Assembly (NCBI RefSeq): GCF_019048065.1
Contig: NZ_CP077291.1
Location: 62,001-126,000 of the forward strand
Length of the DNA: 64,000 nt
Direction: 5' to 3'
Source of the DNA: Citrobacter farmeri
GTDB taxonomy: Bacteria > Pseudomonadota > Gammaproteobacteria > Enterobacterales > Enterobacteriaceae
A program made the position numbers and the translations under genes. The notes beneath the pieces were generated by a model. That model did not search any database and was not told the DNA's origin. It worked only from the letters and a program-made list of their open reading frames with translations. Of this stretch, positions 56,962 to 64,000 are shown piece after piece. Position 1 is the first letter of the stretch, and each line of letters begins with the position of its first letter.

Positions 56962-57879
56962 GTTTGTTGCTTTAATCTCTTCTATTAGCGCATCTTTTTC
57001 GTTCCACAGCGTGTTCAGCCACAGCTGGAAACGACGCTTAAATCCTTTATCGTTAACGTAGTCGCCGTGGAGTTCTTCCTTAATGGGTTGCATATCCACG
57101 CGAACCACAATGCGCGTCAGTTTCCCGCTTAGCATATGGAAGAATGGCGTGCGGTCATTTTCTGGATAGCACAGCGTAACGTTAAGTAATTTATCGAATT
57201 GCGAACCTAACACGTTCAGCGCCATTGCGATGCCTGCGGCTTTTGGCGGCAACAGATGTTTATATGGCGAGCGAGTCTGCTGACGTTTCTCTTCGGTAAA
57301 GCGAGAGCCTTCGACGAAATTGACGATTGTGGTGGGATGTGCGCGAAATTTTTCACAGGACCGGCGGGTGGTCTCAACATCCTTACCCCGACGTTCTGGA
57401 TGGCGCAGGAGATAGGCTCGCGAGTAACGTTTCATAAACGGCATATCCAGCGCCCAGCAGGCGAGACCGATAAAGGGCACCCAGGCCAGTTGTTGTTTGA
57501 GGAAATACTTATTCATGGGAATGTGTTTACGGAAGAGTACACACAGCACCACGATATCCGCCCAACTGTGGTGATTACACACCAGCAGATACCAGTTTTT
57601 CTTGCTTAGCCCTTCCAGACCTTGTACATCCCATTTCAGCCATGGGTTGAAATGCAGCAGCAGGGCAAGGCCTTCACACCAGCAGTACATCATGAAATTA
57701 CAAAACAGGGATACCTTGCGCCAGACGAAAGGAACGGGTAGCAGGAGCTTTACCAGGCCGGCAAGAATGATGGGTACAGAGCACAAAATGGTGACCACAA
57801 TGGTCGATGTGATGCTCAGCAATAGAGTGACTGCAGCGAGCAGTCTCATCATGATTAAATTATTCAAAGGATTAGCCAT
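56944..57879 (-). CDS. yihG: 1-acylglycerol-3-phosphate O-acyltransferase family protein YihG
   Basis: Membrane acyltransferase of the PlsC family; E. coli YihG is reported as a lysophosphatidate acyltransferase. The start at 57879 ([14 protein letters not shown]) gives 311 residues with one or two N-terminal membrane helices, the catalytic NHHSWAD (NHxxxxD, His-Asp pair) and the substrate-binding FVEGSRF. It ends inside the dsbA terminator. A longer frame to 57978 has no good ribosome site. Confidence 0.93.
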   Translation of the reverse strand: MANPLNNLIMMRLLAAVTLLLSITSTIVVTILCSVPIILAGLVKLLLPVPFVWRKVSLFCNFMMYCWCEGLALLLHFNPWLKWDVQGLEGLSKKNWYLLVCNHHSWADIVVLCVLFRKHIPMNKYFLKQQLAWVPFIGLACWALDMPFMKRYSRAYLLRHPERRGKDVETTRRSCEKFRAHPTTIVNFVEGSRFTEEKRQQTRSPYKHLLPPKAAGIAMALNVLGSQFDKLLNVTLCYPENDRTPFFHMLSGKLTRIVVRVDMQPIKEELHGDYVNDKGFKRRFQLWLNTLWNEKDALIEEIKATNKNAGQ

Positions 57880-57971
57880 CAACAGTACGCTAAAGTCGCG
57901 CAAGGGGGCTGATTTTATCAGAAAATGACTCAAATGACGGTTCTTCGCGACAGAGAAAAATAGGCAATATC

Positions 57972-58218
57972 TATCCACATTCCGTAATTCAATGAAAATA
58001 TAAAGGGTTTATGTTATTATTTTTATAAGTAATTGAAATTTAACAATATAATAAATGATAACGAAAGCATTGCTTTGAAATTAATACGATGAATATTAAT
58101 TATACACAAAGTTATCCACAGGCGGCTTTGCGAGCGATCCAGAAGATCTACAAAAGAATTACGACAAATGCGGTGAAAAACTCATGTTTTCGTCCCGTCT
58201 GTGGCATCCTTTATCCAT
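57972..58218. promoter_or_regulatory. DnaA boxes upstream of polA
   Basis: TTATCCACA at 58112-58120 is a perfect DnaA box; CTATCCACA (about 57971-57979) and TTATCCATA (about 58210-58218) each differ by one base. They lie in a 364-bp A/T-rich gap between yihG and polA. DnaA control of polA has been described in E. coli. The tract 58000-58090 is very A/T-rich and holds no gene. Confidence 0.65.
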
Positions 58219-58243
58219 AATCTGATAAACAGGCACGGACATT

Positions 58244-61030
58244 ATGGTTCAGATCCCAGAAAACCCACTTATCCTTGTAGATGGCTCTTCTTATCTCTAT
58301 CGCGCATACCATGCGTTTCCGCCGCTGACCAATAGCGCAGGTGAACCGACAGGCGCGATGTACGGTGTCCTCAATATGCTGCGCAGTCTGATCCTCCAGT
58401 ATCAGCCAACACATGCCGCAGTGGTATTTGATGCCAAGGGTAAAACTTTCCGTGACGAATTATTCGAGCATTACAAATCACATCGCCCACCAATGCCGGA
58501 CGATCTGCGGGCGCAGATCGAACCGCTGCATGCGATGGTGAAAGCGATGGGGCTGCCGCTTCTGGCCGTATCCGGTGTGGAAGCGGACGATGTAATCGGC
58601 ACCCTGGCGCGTGAAGCAGAAAAAATGGGACGGCCGGTGCTGATTAGTACCGGTGATAAAGATATGGCCCAGTTGGTCACTCCAAACATCACACTCATCA
58701 ATACCATGACCAATACCATTCTTGGTCCGGATGAGGTAGTGACAAAATATGGCGTGCCACCCGAACTGATCATCGACTTTCTGGCGCTAATGGGCGATTC
58801 CTCCGATAACATTCCCGGTGTGCCAGGCGTTGGGGAAAAGACCGCTCAGGCACTGTTACAGGGACTGGGGAGTCTGGATACGCTTTACGCTGAGTCAGAT
58901 AAAATTGCCGGGTTGACGTTCCGTGGTGCGAAAACCATGGCGGGCAAACTTGAGCAAAATAAAGAGGTTGCCTATCTCTCCTATAAACTGGCGACGATCA
59001 AAACAGACGTTGAGCTGGAACTGACCTGCGAACAGTTGGAAGTGCAACAGCCACAGGCTGACGAACTGGTCGGGCTGTTTAAAAAGTATGAGTTCAAACG
59101 CTGGACCGCTGATGTTGAAGCTGGCAAGTGGCTACAGGCGAAAGGGGCGAAACCGGCAGCAAAACCGCAGGAGACGATCGTCGTTGATGAAACCGTGGAA
59201 GAAGCCGCAGCCGTGCTTTCCTACGATAACTACGTGACCATTCTCGATGAATCGACGCTGGAAACGTGGATTGCGAAGCTGAAAAAAGCGCCGGTGTTTG
59301 CCTTCGATACCGAAACCGACAGTCTGGATAACATCTCAGCCAATCTGGTAGGGCTTTCATTCGCCATTGAACCGGGCGTAGCGGCTTATGTACCCGTGGC
59401 GCATGACTATCTGGATGCACCGGATCAAATCTCCCGTGACCGCGCGCTGGCGATGCTCAAACCGCTGCTGGAAGATGAAAACGCGCGTAAGGTCGGACAA
59501 AACCTGAAGTACGATCGCGGCATTCTGGCGAATTATGGCATTGAATTGCGGGGTATTGCTTTTGATACCATGCTCGAATCGTACATTCTGAATAGTGTTG
59601 CCGGACGCCACGATATGGACAGCCTGTCCGATCGCTGGCTGAAGCACAAAACCATCACCTTCGAAGAAATTGCGGGTAAAGGGAAGAACCAACTGACCTT
59701 TAATCAGATTGCGCTGGAAGAGGCCGGGCGTTACGCGGCAGAAGATGCCGATGTTACCTTGCAACTGCATTTGAAAATGTGGCCAGAATTGCAGCAGCAC
59801 AAAGGACCGTTGAATGTCTTTGAAAACATCGAAATGCCGCTGGTTCCGGTGTTATCTCGTGTAGAGCGTAACGGTGTGAAGATCGACCCTGCGGTACTGC
59901 ATAAGCACTCCGAGGAGATCACCCTGCGTCTGGCGGAGCTGGAACAGAAGGCTCATGATATCGCAGGAGAAGTGTTTAACCTCTCTTCAACCAAGCAGTT
60001 GCAGACGATCCTGTTCGAAAAGCAGGGCATTAAGCCACTGAAGAAAACGCCGGGCGGCGCGCCATCGACGTCTGAAGAGGTGCTGGAAGAGTTGGCGCTG
60101 GATTACCCATTACCTAAAGTGATTCTTGAGTATCGTGGCCTGGCGAAGCTGAAATCGACCTACACTGATAAACTGCCGCTGATGATTAACCCGAAAACCG
60201 GGCGTGTGCATACGTCATATCATCAGGCCGTGACCGCGACGGGCCGCCTGTCATCAACCGACCCAAACCTGCAAAACATACCGGTACGTAACGAGGAAGG
60301 ACGTCGTATCCGTCAGGCATTTATCCCGCCGAAGGATTACCTGATTGTTTCTGCGGACTATTCGCAGATTGAGCTGCGAATTATGGCGCACTTGTCACGC
60401 GACAAAGGCCTGCTGACGGCGTTTGCCGAAGGGAAAGATATTCACCGCGCCACCGCCGCAGAAGTATTTGGTCTGGCGCTGGAGACCGTGACCAGTGAGC
60501 AGCGTCGCAGCGCGAAGGCGATCAACTTTGGCCTGATCTACGGCATGAGCGCATTCGGACTGGCGCGCCAGTTAAACATTCCGCGCAAAGAAGCGCAGAA
60601 GTATATGGACCTCTATTTCGAACGCTATCCGGGCGTTCTGGAGTATATGGAACGTACGCGTGCGCAGGCGAAAGAGCAGGGTTATGTTGAAACACTGGAA
60701 GGCCGCCGCCTCTATCTTCCGGATATCAAATCCAGCAACGGCGCGCGTCGTGCCGGCGCTGAGCGTGCGGCGATTAACGCCCCAATGCAGGGAACTGCAG
60801 CCGATATCATCAAGCGGGCGATGATCGCGGTTGATGGCTGGCTGGAAACGGAAAAACCACGCGTGCGTATGATTATGCAGGTGCACGATGAACTGGTGTT
60901 TGAAGTACACAAAGACGACCTGGACGCGGCAGCGAAAAAGATCCATCAGTTGATGGAAAACTGCACGCGCATTGATGTGCCGCTGTTAGTGGAAGTCGGG
61001 AGTGGTGAGAACTGGGATCAGGCGCACTAA
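58244..61030 (+). CDS. polA: DNA polymerase I
   Basis: Repair and Okazaki-fragment polymerase with 928 residues. Domains in order: 5' nuclease (1 to about 323; [31 protein letters not shown]), 3'-5' exonuclease with D355 and E357 (GAT at 59306, GAA at 59312), and polymerase with motif [12 protein letters not shown], the O-helix [14 protein letters not shown] and motif [12 protein letters not shown]. All catalytic motifs intact. Spot 42 RNA follows. Confidence 0.99.
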   Translation: MVQIPENPLILVDGSSYLYRAYHAFPPLTNSAGEPTGAMYGVLNMLRSLILQYQPTHAAVVFDAKGKTFRDELFEHYKSHRPPMPDDLRAQIEPLHAMVKAMGLPLLAVSGVEADDVIGTLAREAEKMGRPVLISTGDKDMAQLVTPNITLINTMTNTILGPDEVVTKYGVPPELIIDFLALMGDSSDNIPGVPGVGEKTAQALLQGLGSLDTLYAESDKIAGLTFRGAKTMAGKLEQNKEVAYLSYKLATIKTDVELELTCEQLEVQQPQADELVGLFKKYEFKRWTADVEAGKWLQAKGAKPAAKPQETIVVDETVEEAAAVLSYDNYVTILDESTLETWIAKLKKAPVFAFDTETDSLDNISANLVGLSFAIEPGVAAYVPVAHDYLDAPDQISRDRALAMLKPLLEDENARKVGQNLKYDRGILANYGIELRGIAFDTMLESYILNSVAGRHDMDSLSDRWLKHKTITFEEIAGKGKNQLTFNQIALEEAGRYAAEDADVTLQLHLKMWPELQQHKGPLNVFENIEMPLVPVLSRVERNGVKIDPAVLHKHSEEITLRLAELEQKAHDIAGEVFNLSSTKQLQTILFEKQGIKPLKKTPGGAPSTSEEVLEELALDYPLPKVILEYRGLAKLKSTYTDKLPLMINPKTGRVHTSYHQAVTATGRLSSTDPNLQNIPVRNEEGRRIRQAFIPPKDYLIVSADYSQIELRIMAHLSRDKGLLTAFAEGKDIHRATAAEVFGLALETVTSEQRRSAKAINFGLIYGMSAFGLARQLNIPRKEAQKYMDLYFERYPGVLEYMERTRAQAKEQGYVETLEGRRLYLPDIKSSNGARRAGAERAAINAPMQGTAADIIKRAMIAVDGWLETEKPRVRMIMQVHDELVFEVHKDDLDAAAKKIHQLMENCTRIDVPLLVEVGSGENWDQAH

Positions 61031-61165
61031 GTGGTCGCTGGATAACGCGCTTTTTTCGTAATTAAGCAACATAAGCACGCTCGTTTTGTGATGGACATTG
61101 GAATTACCTATGTAAAGAATGAAAAAAAATTACAAAAAGTGCTTTCTGAGCTGCTCAAAAAAGAG

Positions 61166-61171
61166 TAAAGT
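61166..61171 (+). promoter_or_regulatory. -10 element of the spf (Spot 42) promoter
   Basis: TAAAGT lies 8 bp before the RNA start. Upstream, TTGTGATGGACATTGG (about 61086-61101) resembles the CRP half-site region through which cAMP-CRP represses spf in E. coli. Confidence 0.7.
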
Positions 61172-61178
61172 TATTCGC

Positions 61179-61288
61179 GTAGGGTACAGAGGTAAGATGT
61201 TCTATCTTTCAGACCTTTTACTTCACGTAATCGGATTTGGCTGAATATTTTAGCCGCCCCAGTCAGTTTCTGACTGGGGCGTTTTTTA
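61179..61288 (+). ncRNA. spf: Spot 42 small RNA
   Basis: About 110 nt, starting GTAGGGTACAGAGGTAAGAT and ending in the terminator GCCCCAGTCA-GTTTC-TGACTGGGGC with T-run. This Hfq-binding RNA represses secondary-carbon genes (galK and others) when CRP-cAMP is low. It sits downstream of polA as in other enterics. Confidence 0.97.
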
Positions 61289-61314
61289 TGGGCGAAAGAA
61301 AAATATGGCCGGCG

Positions 61315-61355
61315 TGCCAGACCGGATAAGACGCACCGCGTCGTTATCCGGTGTC
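61315..61355. repeat. REP element between spf and engB
   Basis: ACCGGATAAGACG-CACCG-CGTCGTTATCCGGT is an almost perfect REP palindrome 3' of convergent transcription units. Confidence 0.85.
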
Positions 61356-61363
61356 GCGCAGAA

Positions 61364-61996
61364 TTACTCCCCGCTCTGGTTCTCTTCAACCGGTGCCAGT
61401 TCGTTAAACCAGCTGTCCAGTTTCTGCCGTAATTTATCCACACCTTGCTTTTTCAGCGATGAAAAGGTCTCAACCTGGACATCGCCGTTAAAAGCTAACA
61501 CCGCTTCACGGACCATATTCAACTGGGCCTTACGCGCGCCACTCGCCAGTTTGTCGGCTTTCGTCAGCAGCACCAGCACCTGGATGTTGCTCTCAACGGC
61601 CCACTGGACCATCTGCTGGTCGAGATCTTTAAGCGGGTGACGAATATCCATCAACACTACCAGTCCCTGCAAGCTCTGGCGTTTTTCCAGATACTCACCC
61701 AGTGCGCGTTGCCACTTGCGCTTCATCTCTTCCGGCACTTCGGCGTAACCATAACCGGGTAGGTCAACAAGTCGTTTGCCGTCTACCACTTCAAACAGGT
61801 TAATAAGTTGAGTACGGCCAGGCGTTTTTGAGGTCCGCGCCAGGCTCTTCTGATTGGTCAGCGTGTTCAGCGCGCTGGACTTACCTGCGTTGGAACGGCC
61901 AGCAAATGCCACTTCGATTCCAGTATCGGAAGGTAAATGGCGAATATCAGGCGCGCTCATTACAAAGTGCGTCTGTTGATAATTCAGGTTAATCAA
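61364..61996 (-). CDS. engB: Ribosome biogenesis GTP-binding protein EngB (YihA/YsxC)
   Basis: Essential GTPase of large-subunit assembly. The 210 residues include G1 GRSNAGKSS (33-41), the G2 Thr in KTPGRTQ, G3 DLPGYG and G4 TKAD. It starts [12 protein letters not shown]. Convergent with spf and divergent from csrC. Confidence 0.96.
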   Translation of the reverse strand: MINLNYQQTHFVMSAPDIRHLPSDTGIEVAFAGRSNAGKSSALNTLTNQKSLARTSKTPGRTQLINLFEVVDGKRLVDLPGYGYAEVPEEMKRKWQRALGEYLEKRQSLQGLVVLMDIRHPLKDLDQQMVQWAVESNIQVLVLLTKADKLASGARKAQLNMVREAVLAFNGDVQVETFSSLKKQGVDKLRQKLDSWFNELAPVEENQSGE

Positions 61997-62233
61997 AGCG
62001 GTCGTCTCCGTCAGTCAAAGCTTTGTCGCGATTATACCTGAACAGGAGCAAAAGACGGATTTTTCGACATGAGGTTGTTGTGAGTAAAAACCTTGCTCGT
62101 TGTAAGACATTGCCGATCGTTCTTATACGAAATTTAAGAGTAATTGCAGGGCAAATAATTAAATAAATCAACTAAATCATGGTATTAAAAGCATGTAATA
62201 TTCTGAAAATGCCAGAACTGAGCGGCCAGTGAC

Positions 62234-62261
62234 TTGTTACTTTACTTCAAAAGAGTAGAGT
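62234..62261 (+). promoter_or_regulatory. csrC promoter
   Basis: TTGTTA (62234-62239) and TAGAGT (62256-62261) with a 16-bp spacer, 8 bp before the RNA start. The 62000-62230 stretch between engB and csrC holds no gene; UvrY sites are expected there but not resolved. Confidence 0.6.
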
Positions 62262-62268
62262 AGCCCTC

Positions 62269-62511
62269 ATAGCGAGGATAGCTGTACAGGAAGACGACTC
62301 AGGATGAGGGTCAGGAGCGCCAGGAGGCGAAGACACAGGATTGTCAGGATGACAGGCGTTCGGAGACGTTAGTATACGGAAACGGAAAAGACACGGAATG
62401 TTCCAGGCTGAAGGAAAAACAGGGTGTGTTGACAGCCGACAGGGAATGTAGGACCCGTTCAGGGTTGTGAGTAAGGTGAAAAGGCGACAGAGCAATCTGT
62501 CGCCTTTTTTC
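62269..62511 (+). ncRNA. csrC: CsrC regulatory RNA
   Basis: About 243 nt with roughly a dozen GGA motifs (for example CAGGATGAGG, CAGGAGCGCC, CAGGAGGCG), each a binding site for CsrA, and the terminator GGCGACAGA-GCAA-TCTGTCGCC with T-run. It sequesters CsrA under BarA/UvrY control. Position between engB and yihI is that of E. coli csrC. Confidence 0.95.
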
Positions 62512-62573
62512 TTTATTTCTGCTAGATTCCGGCGCAATTATATACTGAATAAAACAGCCAAAGACGAATCACT

Positions 62574-63083
62574 ATGAAATCCACTTCTACACCACGCGGC
62601 AAAGGCCCTGCGAAGGCTCGCCGTAAAACCCGTGAAGAGCTGAACCAGGAAGCTCGTGACCGCAAGCGTCAGAAAAAACACCGTGGACACGCGGCGGGTA
62701 GCCGTGCGGCCGGTGGCGATGCAGCGTCAGGCGGCAAAAACAAGAATCAACAGAAAGATCCGCGCATCGGCAGTAAAACCCCTATTCCATTAGGCGTGAC
62801 CGAAAAGGTCACCAAACAGCACAAACCGAAGAGTGAGAAACCTATGCTTTCACCGCAGGCTGAGTTGGATTTACTGGAAACGGATGAGCGCCTGGATGCG
62901 CTGTTAGAACGTCTGGAAGCAGGCGAAACCCTGAGCGCGGAAGACCAGTCCTGGGTGGATGCCAAACTGGATCGCATCGATGAACTGATGCAGAAGCTGG
63001 GCCTCTCCTACGATGACGACGAAGAAGAAGAAGATGATGAGAAGCAGGAAGATATGATGCGCCTGCTGCGGGGCGGTAACTAA
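62574..63083 (+). CDS. yihI: Der GTPase-activating protein YihI
   Basis: Stimulates the GTPase Der (EngA) and modulates ribosome assembly. The 169 residues have a basic, disordered N-terminal half ([20 protein letters not shown]) and an acidic C-terminal half with [14 protein letters not shown], the two-faced composition of the family. Followed 11 bp later by a small ORF and then hemN. Confidence 0.94.
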   Translation: MKSTSTPRGKGPAKARRKTREELNQEARDRKRQKKHRGHAAGSRAAGGDAASGGKNKNQQKDPRIGSKTPIPLGVTEKVTKQHKPKSEKPMLSPQAELDLLETDERLDALLERLEAGETLSAEDQSWVDAKLDRIDELMQKLGLSYDDDEEEEDDEKQEDMMRLLRGGN

Positions 63084-63094
63084 CGGTTTACACC

Positions 63095-63268
63095 GTGGGC
63101 CTGCCCGTCCTGCTTATAACCCTTCCGGTTATATGTTATCTGGTGTGGTTATTCGTTAAACTACAGCGGTTGTCGCGGCGACAGAAGTGGCTGCGCAGCC
63201 GGCTTAGCACTCGAAATGGAGTGAGGCCGGTACGCCGTACCCGCCAGAGACGCCATCGGAAGGAGTGA
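63095..63268 (+). CDS. Small ORF with one membrane segment between yihI and hemN
   Basis: A 57-codon frame from GTG at 63095 to TGA at 63268. Residues 2-21 (GLPVLLITLPVICYLVWLFV) look like a single membrane helix; the rest is very rich in Arg and Lys (SRRQKWLRSRL, VRRTRQRRHRKE). The stop is 2 bases before the hemN ATG, and the ribosome site of hemN (AAGGAG) is inside its last codons, which suggests translational coupling. The GTG has only a poor ribosome site. It could be a real small membrane protein, a shortened relative of the membrane genes (DUF2489 type) found at this place in some gammaproteobacteria, or chance. I do not assign a function. Confidence 0.45.
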   Translation: MGLPVLLITLPVICYLVWLFVKLQRLSRRQKWLRSRLSTRNGVRPVRRTRQRRHRKE

Positions 63269-63270
63269 GC

Positions 63271-64000
63271 ATGTCTGAACAACAAATAGACTGGGATTTG
63301 GCCCTGATCCAGAAATATAACTATTCCGGGCCACGCTATACCTCGTACCCGACCGCACTGGAATTTTCAGATGCGTTTGGTGAACCGGCATTTTTACAAG
63401 CCGTAGCGCGCTATCCTGAGCGTCCACTCTCGCTTTACGTCCATATCCCGTTTTGCCACAAGCTCTGCTACTTCTGTGGCTGCAATAAGATTGTGACCCG
63501 CCAGCAGCATAAGGCCGATCAGTATCTGGATGCCCTGGAACAGGAAATCCTTCATCGTGCGCCGCTGTTTGACGGGCGCCAGGTTAGCCAACTGCACTGG
63601 GGCGGCGGTACGCCAACCTACCTGAATAAAGCGCAAATCAGCCGCCTGATGACGTTGCTGCGAAATAATTTCCACTTCAATGCGGATGCGGAGATTTCGA
63701 TCGAAGTCGATCCCCGTGAGATTGAACTGGATGTGCTCGATCATTTACGCGCAGAAGGCTTTAATCGTCTCAGCATGGGTGTGCAGGACTTCAATAAAGA
63801 GGTCCAGCGACTGGTTAACCGTGAGCAGGATGAAGCGTTTATCTTTGCGCTGCTCAATCATGCGCGTGACATTGGTTTTACTTCGACCAATATCGATCTG
63901 ATCTACGGTTTACCCAAACAGACACCGGAAAGTTTCGCATTTACTCTGAAGCGGGTGGCGGAATTAAGCCCCGACCGTCTGAGCGTGTTTAACTATGCGC
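63271..64000 (+). CDS. hemN: Oxygen-independent coproporphyrinogen III dehydrogenase HemN, 5' part (cut by window edge)
   Basis: Radical SAM enzyme that oxidatively decarboxylates coproporphyrinogen III to protoporphyrinogen IX without oxygen. 243 of about 457 codons are present. The cluster ligands C62, C66 and C69 (FCHKLCYFCGC), the glycine-rich WGGGTPTYL and RLSMGVQDF are seen. Start ATG at 63271 after AAGGAGTGAGC. Confidence 0.97.
   Translation, partial: MSEQQIDWDLALIQKYNYSGPRYTSYPTALEFSDAFGEPAFLQAVARYPERPLSLYVHIPFCHKLCYFCGCNKIVTRQQHKADQYLDALEQEILHRAPLFDGRQVSQLHWGGGTPTYLNKAQISRLMTLLRNNFHFNADAEISIEVDPREIELDVLDHLRAEGFNRLSMGVQDFNKEVQRLVNREQDEAFIFALLNHARDIGFTSTNIDLIYGLPKQTPESFAFTLKRVAELSPDRLSVFNYA

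Overview
The window is core chromosome from a member of the Enterobacteriaceae. Gene content, near-identity of RpoB, RpoC, TufB and the ribosomal proteins to the Escherichia/Salmonella families, and the 1542-nt 16S rRNA genes all say so. The rRNA variable regions, BIME-type repeats and protein divergence fit Citrobacter better than E. coli, but the genus is inference. There is no prophage, transposon, CRISPR array, defence island or biosynthetic cluster, and I found no wholly new system.

Layout. (1) 1-4990: 5' part of fadB (minus), then pepQ, yigZ, trkH, hemG. (2) 5040-10575: an rRNA operon (16S, tRNA-Ile, tRNA-Ala, 23S, 5S). (3) 10714-28318: murB-birA, coaA, four tRNAs with tufB, secE-nusG, the rplKAJL-rpoBC operon. 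(4) 28333-30679: an accessory pocket with orphan PTS EIIA and EIIB proteins and a membrane diguanylate cyclase. (5) 31022-36600: thiCEFSGH behind a TPP riboswitch. (6) 36652-41601: rsd, nudC, hemE, nfi, yjaG, hupA, yjaH. (7) 41687-45100: the zinc/envelope-stress zraP / zraSR divergon with sigma-54 promoters and a shared inverted-repeat enhancer. (8) 45097-47987: purHD (minus) with a PurR operator. (9) 48293-53746: a second rRNA operon (16S, tRNA-Glu, 23S, 5S). (10) 53804-64000: mobAB, yihD, srkA-dsbA, yihG, polA, Spot 42 RNA, engB, CsrC RNA, yihI, a small unannotated ORF, and the 5' part of hemN.

The main surprise is large-scale order. In E. coli, hemG-rrnA is followed by mobB, and murB...purH lies between rrnB and rrnE some 130 kb away. 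Here the whole murB-purH block (about 37 kb, about 43 kb counted rrn to rrn) sits between hemG and mobB, with an rRNA operon at each join. The tRNA-Ile/Ala spacer stays with hemG and a tRNA-Glu spacer stays with purH. This is what excision of the rrnB-rrnE segment and re-integration at rrnA by homologous recombination would give. An assembly error through the 5-kb repeats would look the same.

Functionally the window is dominated by growth-rate machinery (two rRNA operons, six distinct tRNA species in seven genes, EF-Tu, RNA polymerase, L11/L1/L10/L12, NusG, SecE, HU-alpha, Rsd), plus cofactor pathways (thiamine, heme, molybdopterin, CoA, biotin), purine synthesis and envelope stress functions (Zra, DsbA, SrkA). 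The protein-coding genes flanking the rRNA operons are intact. No pseudogenes were seen.
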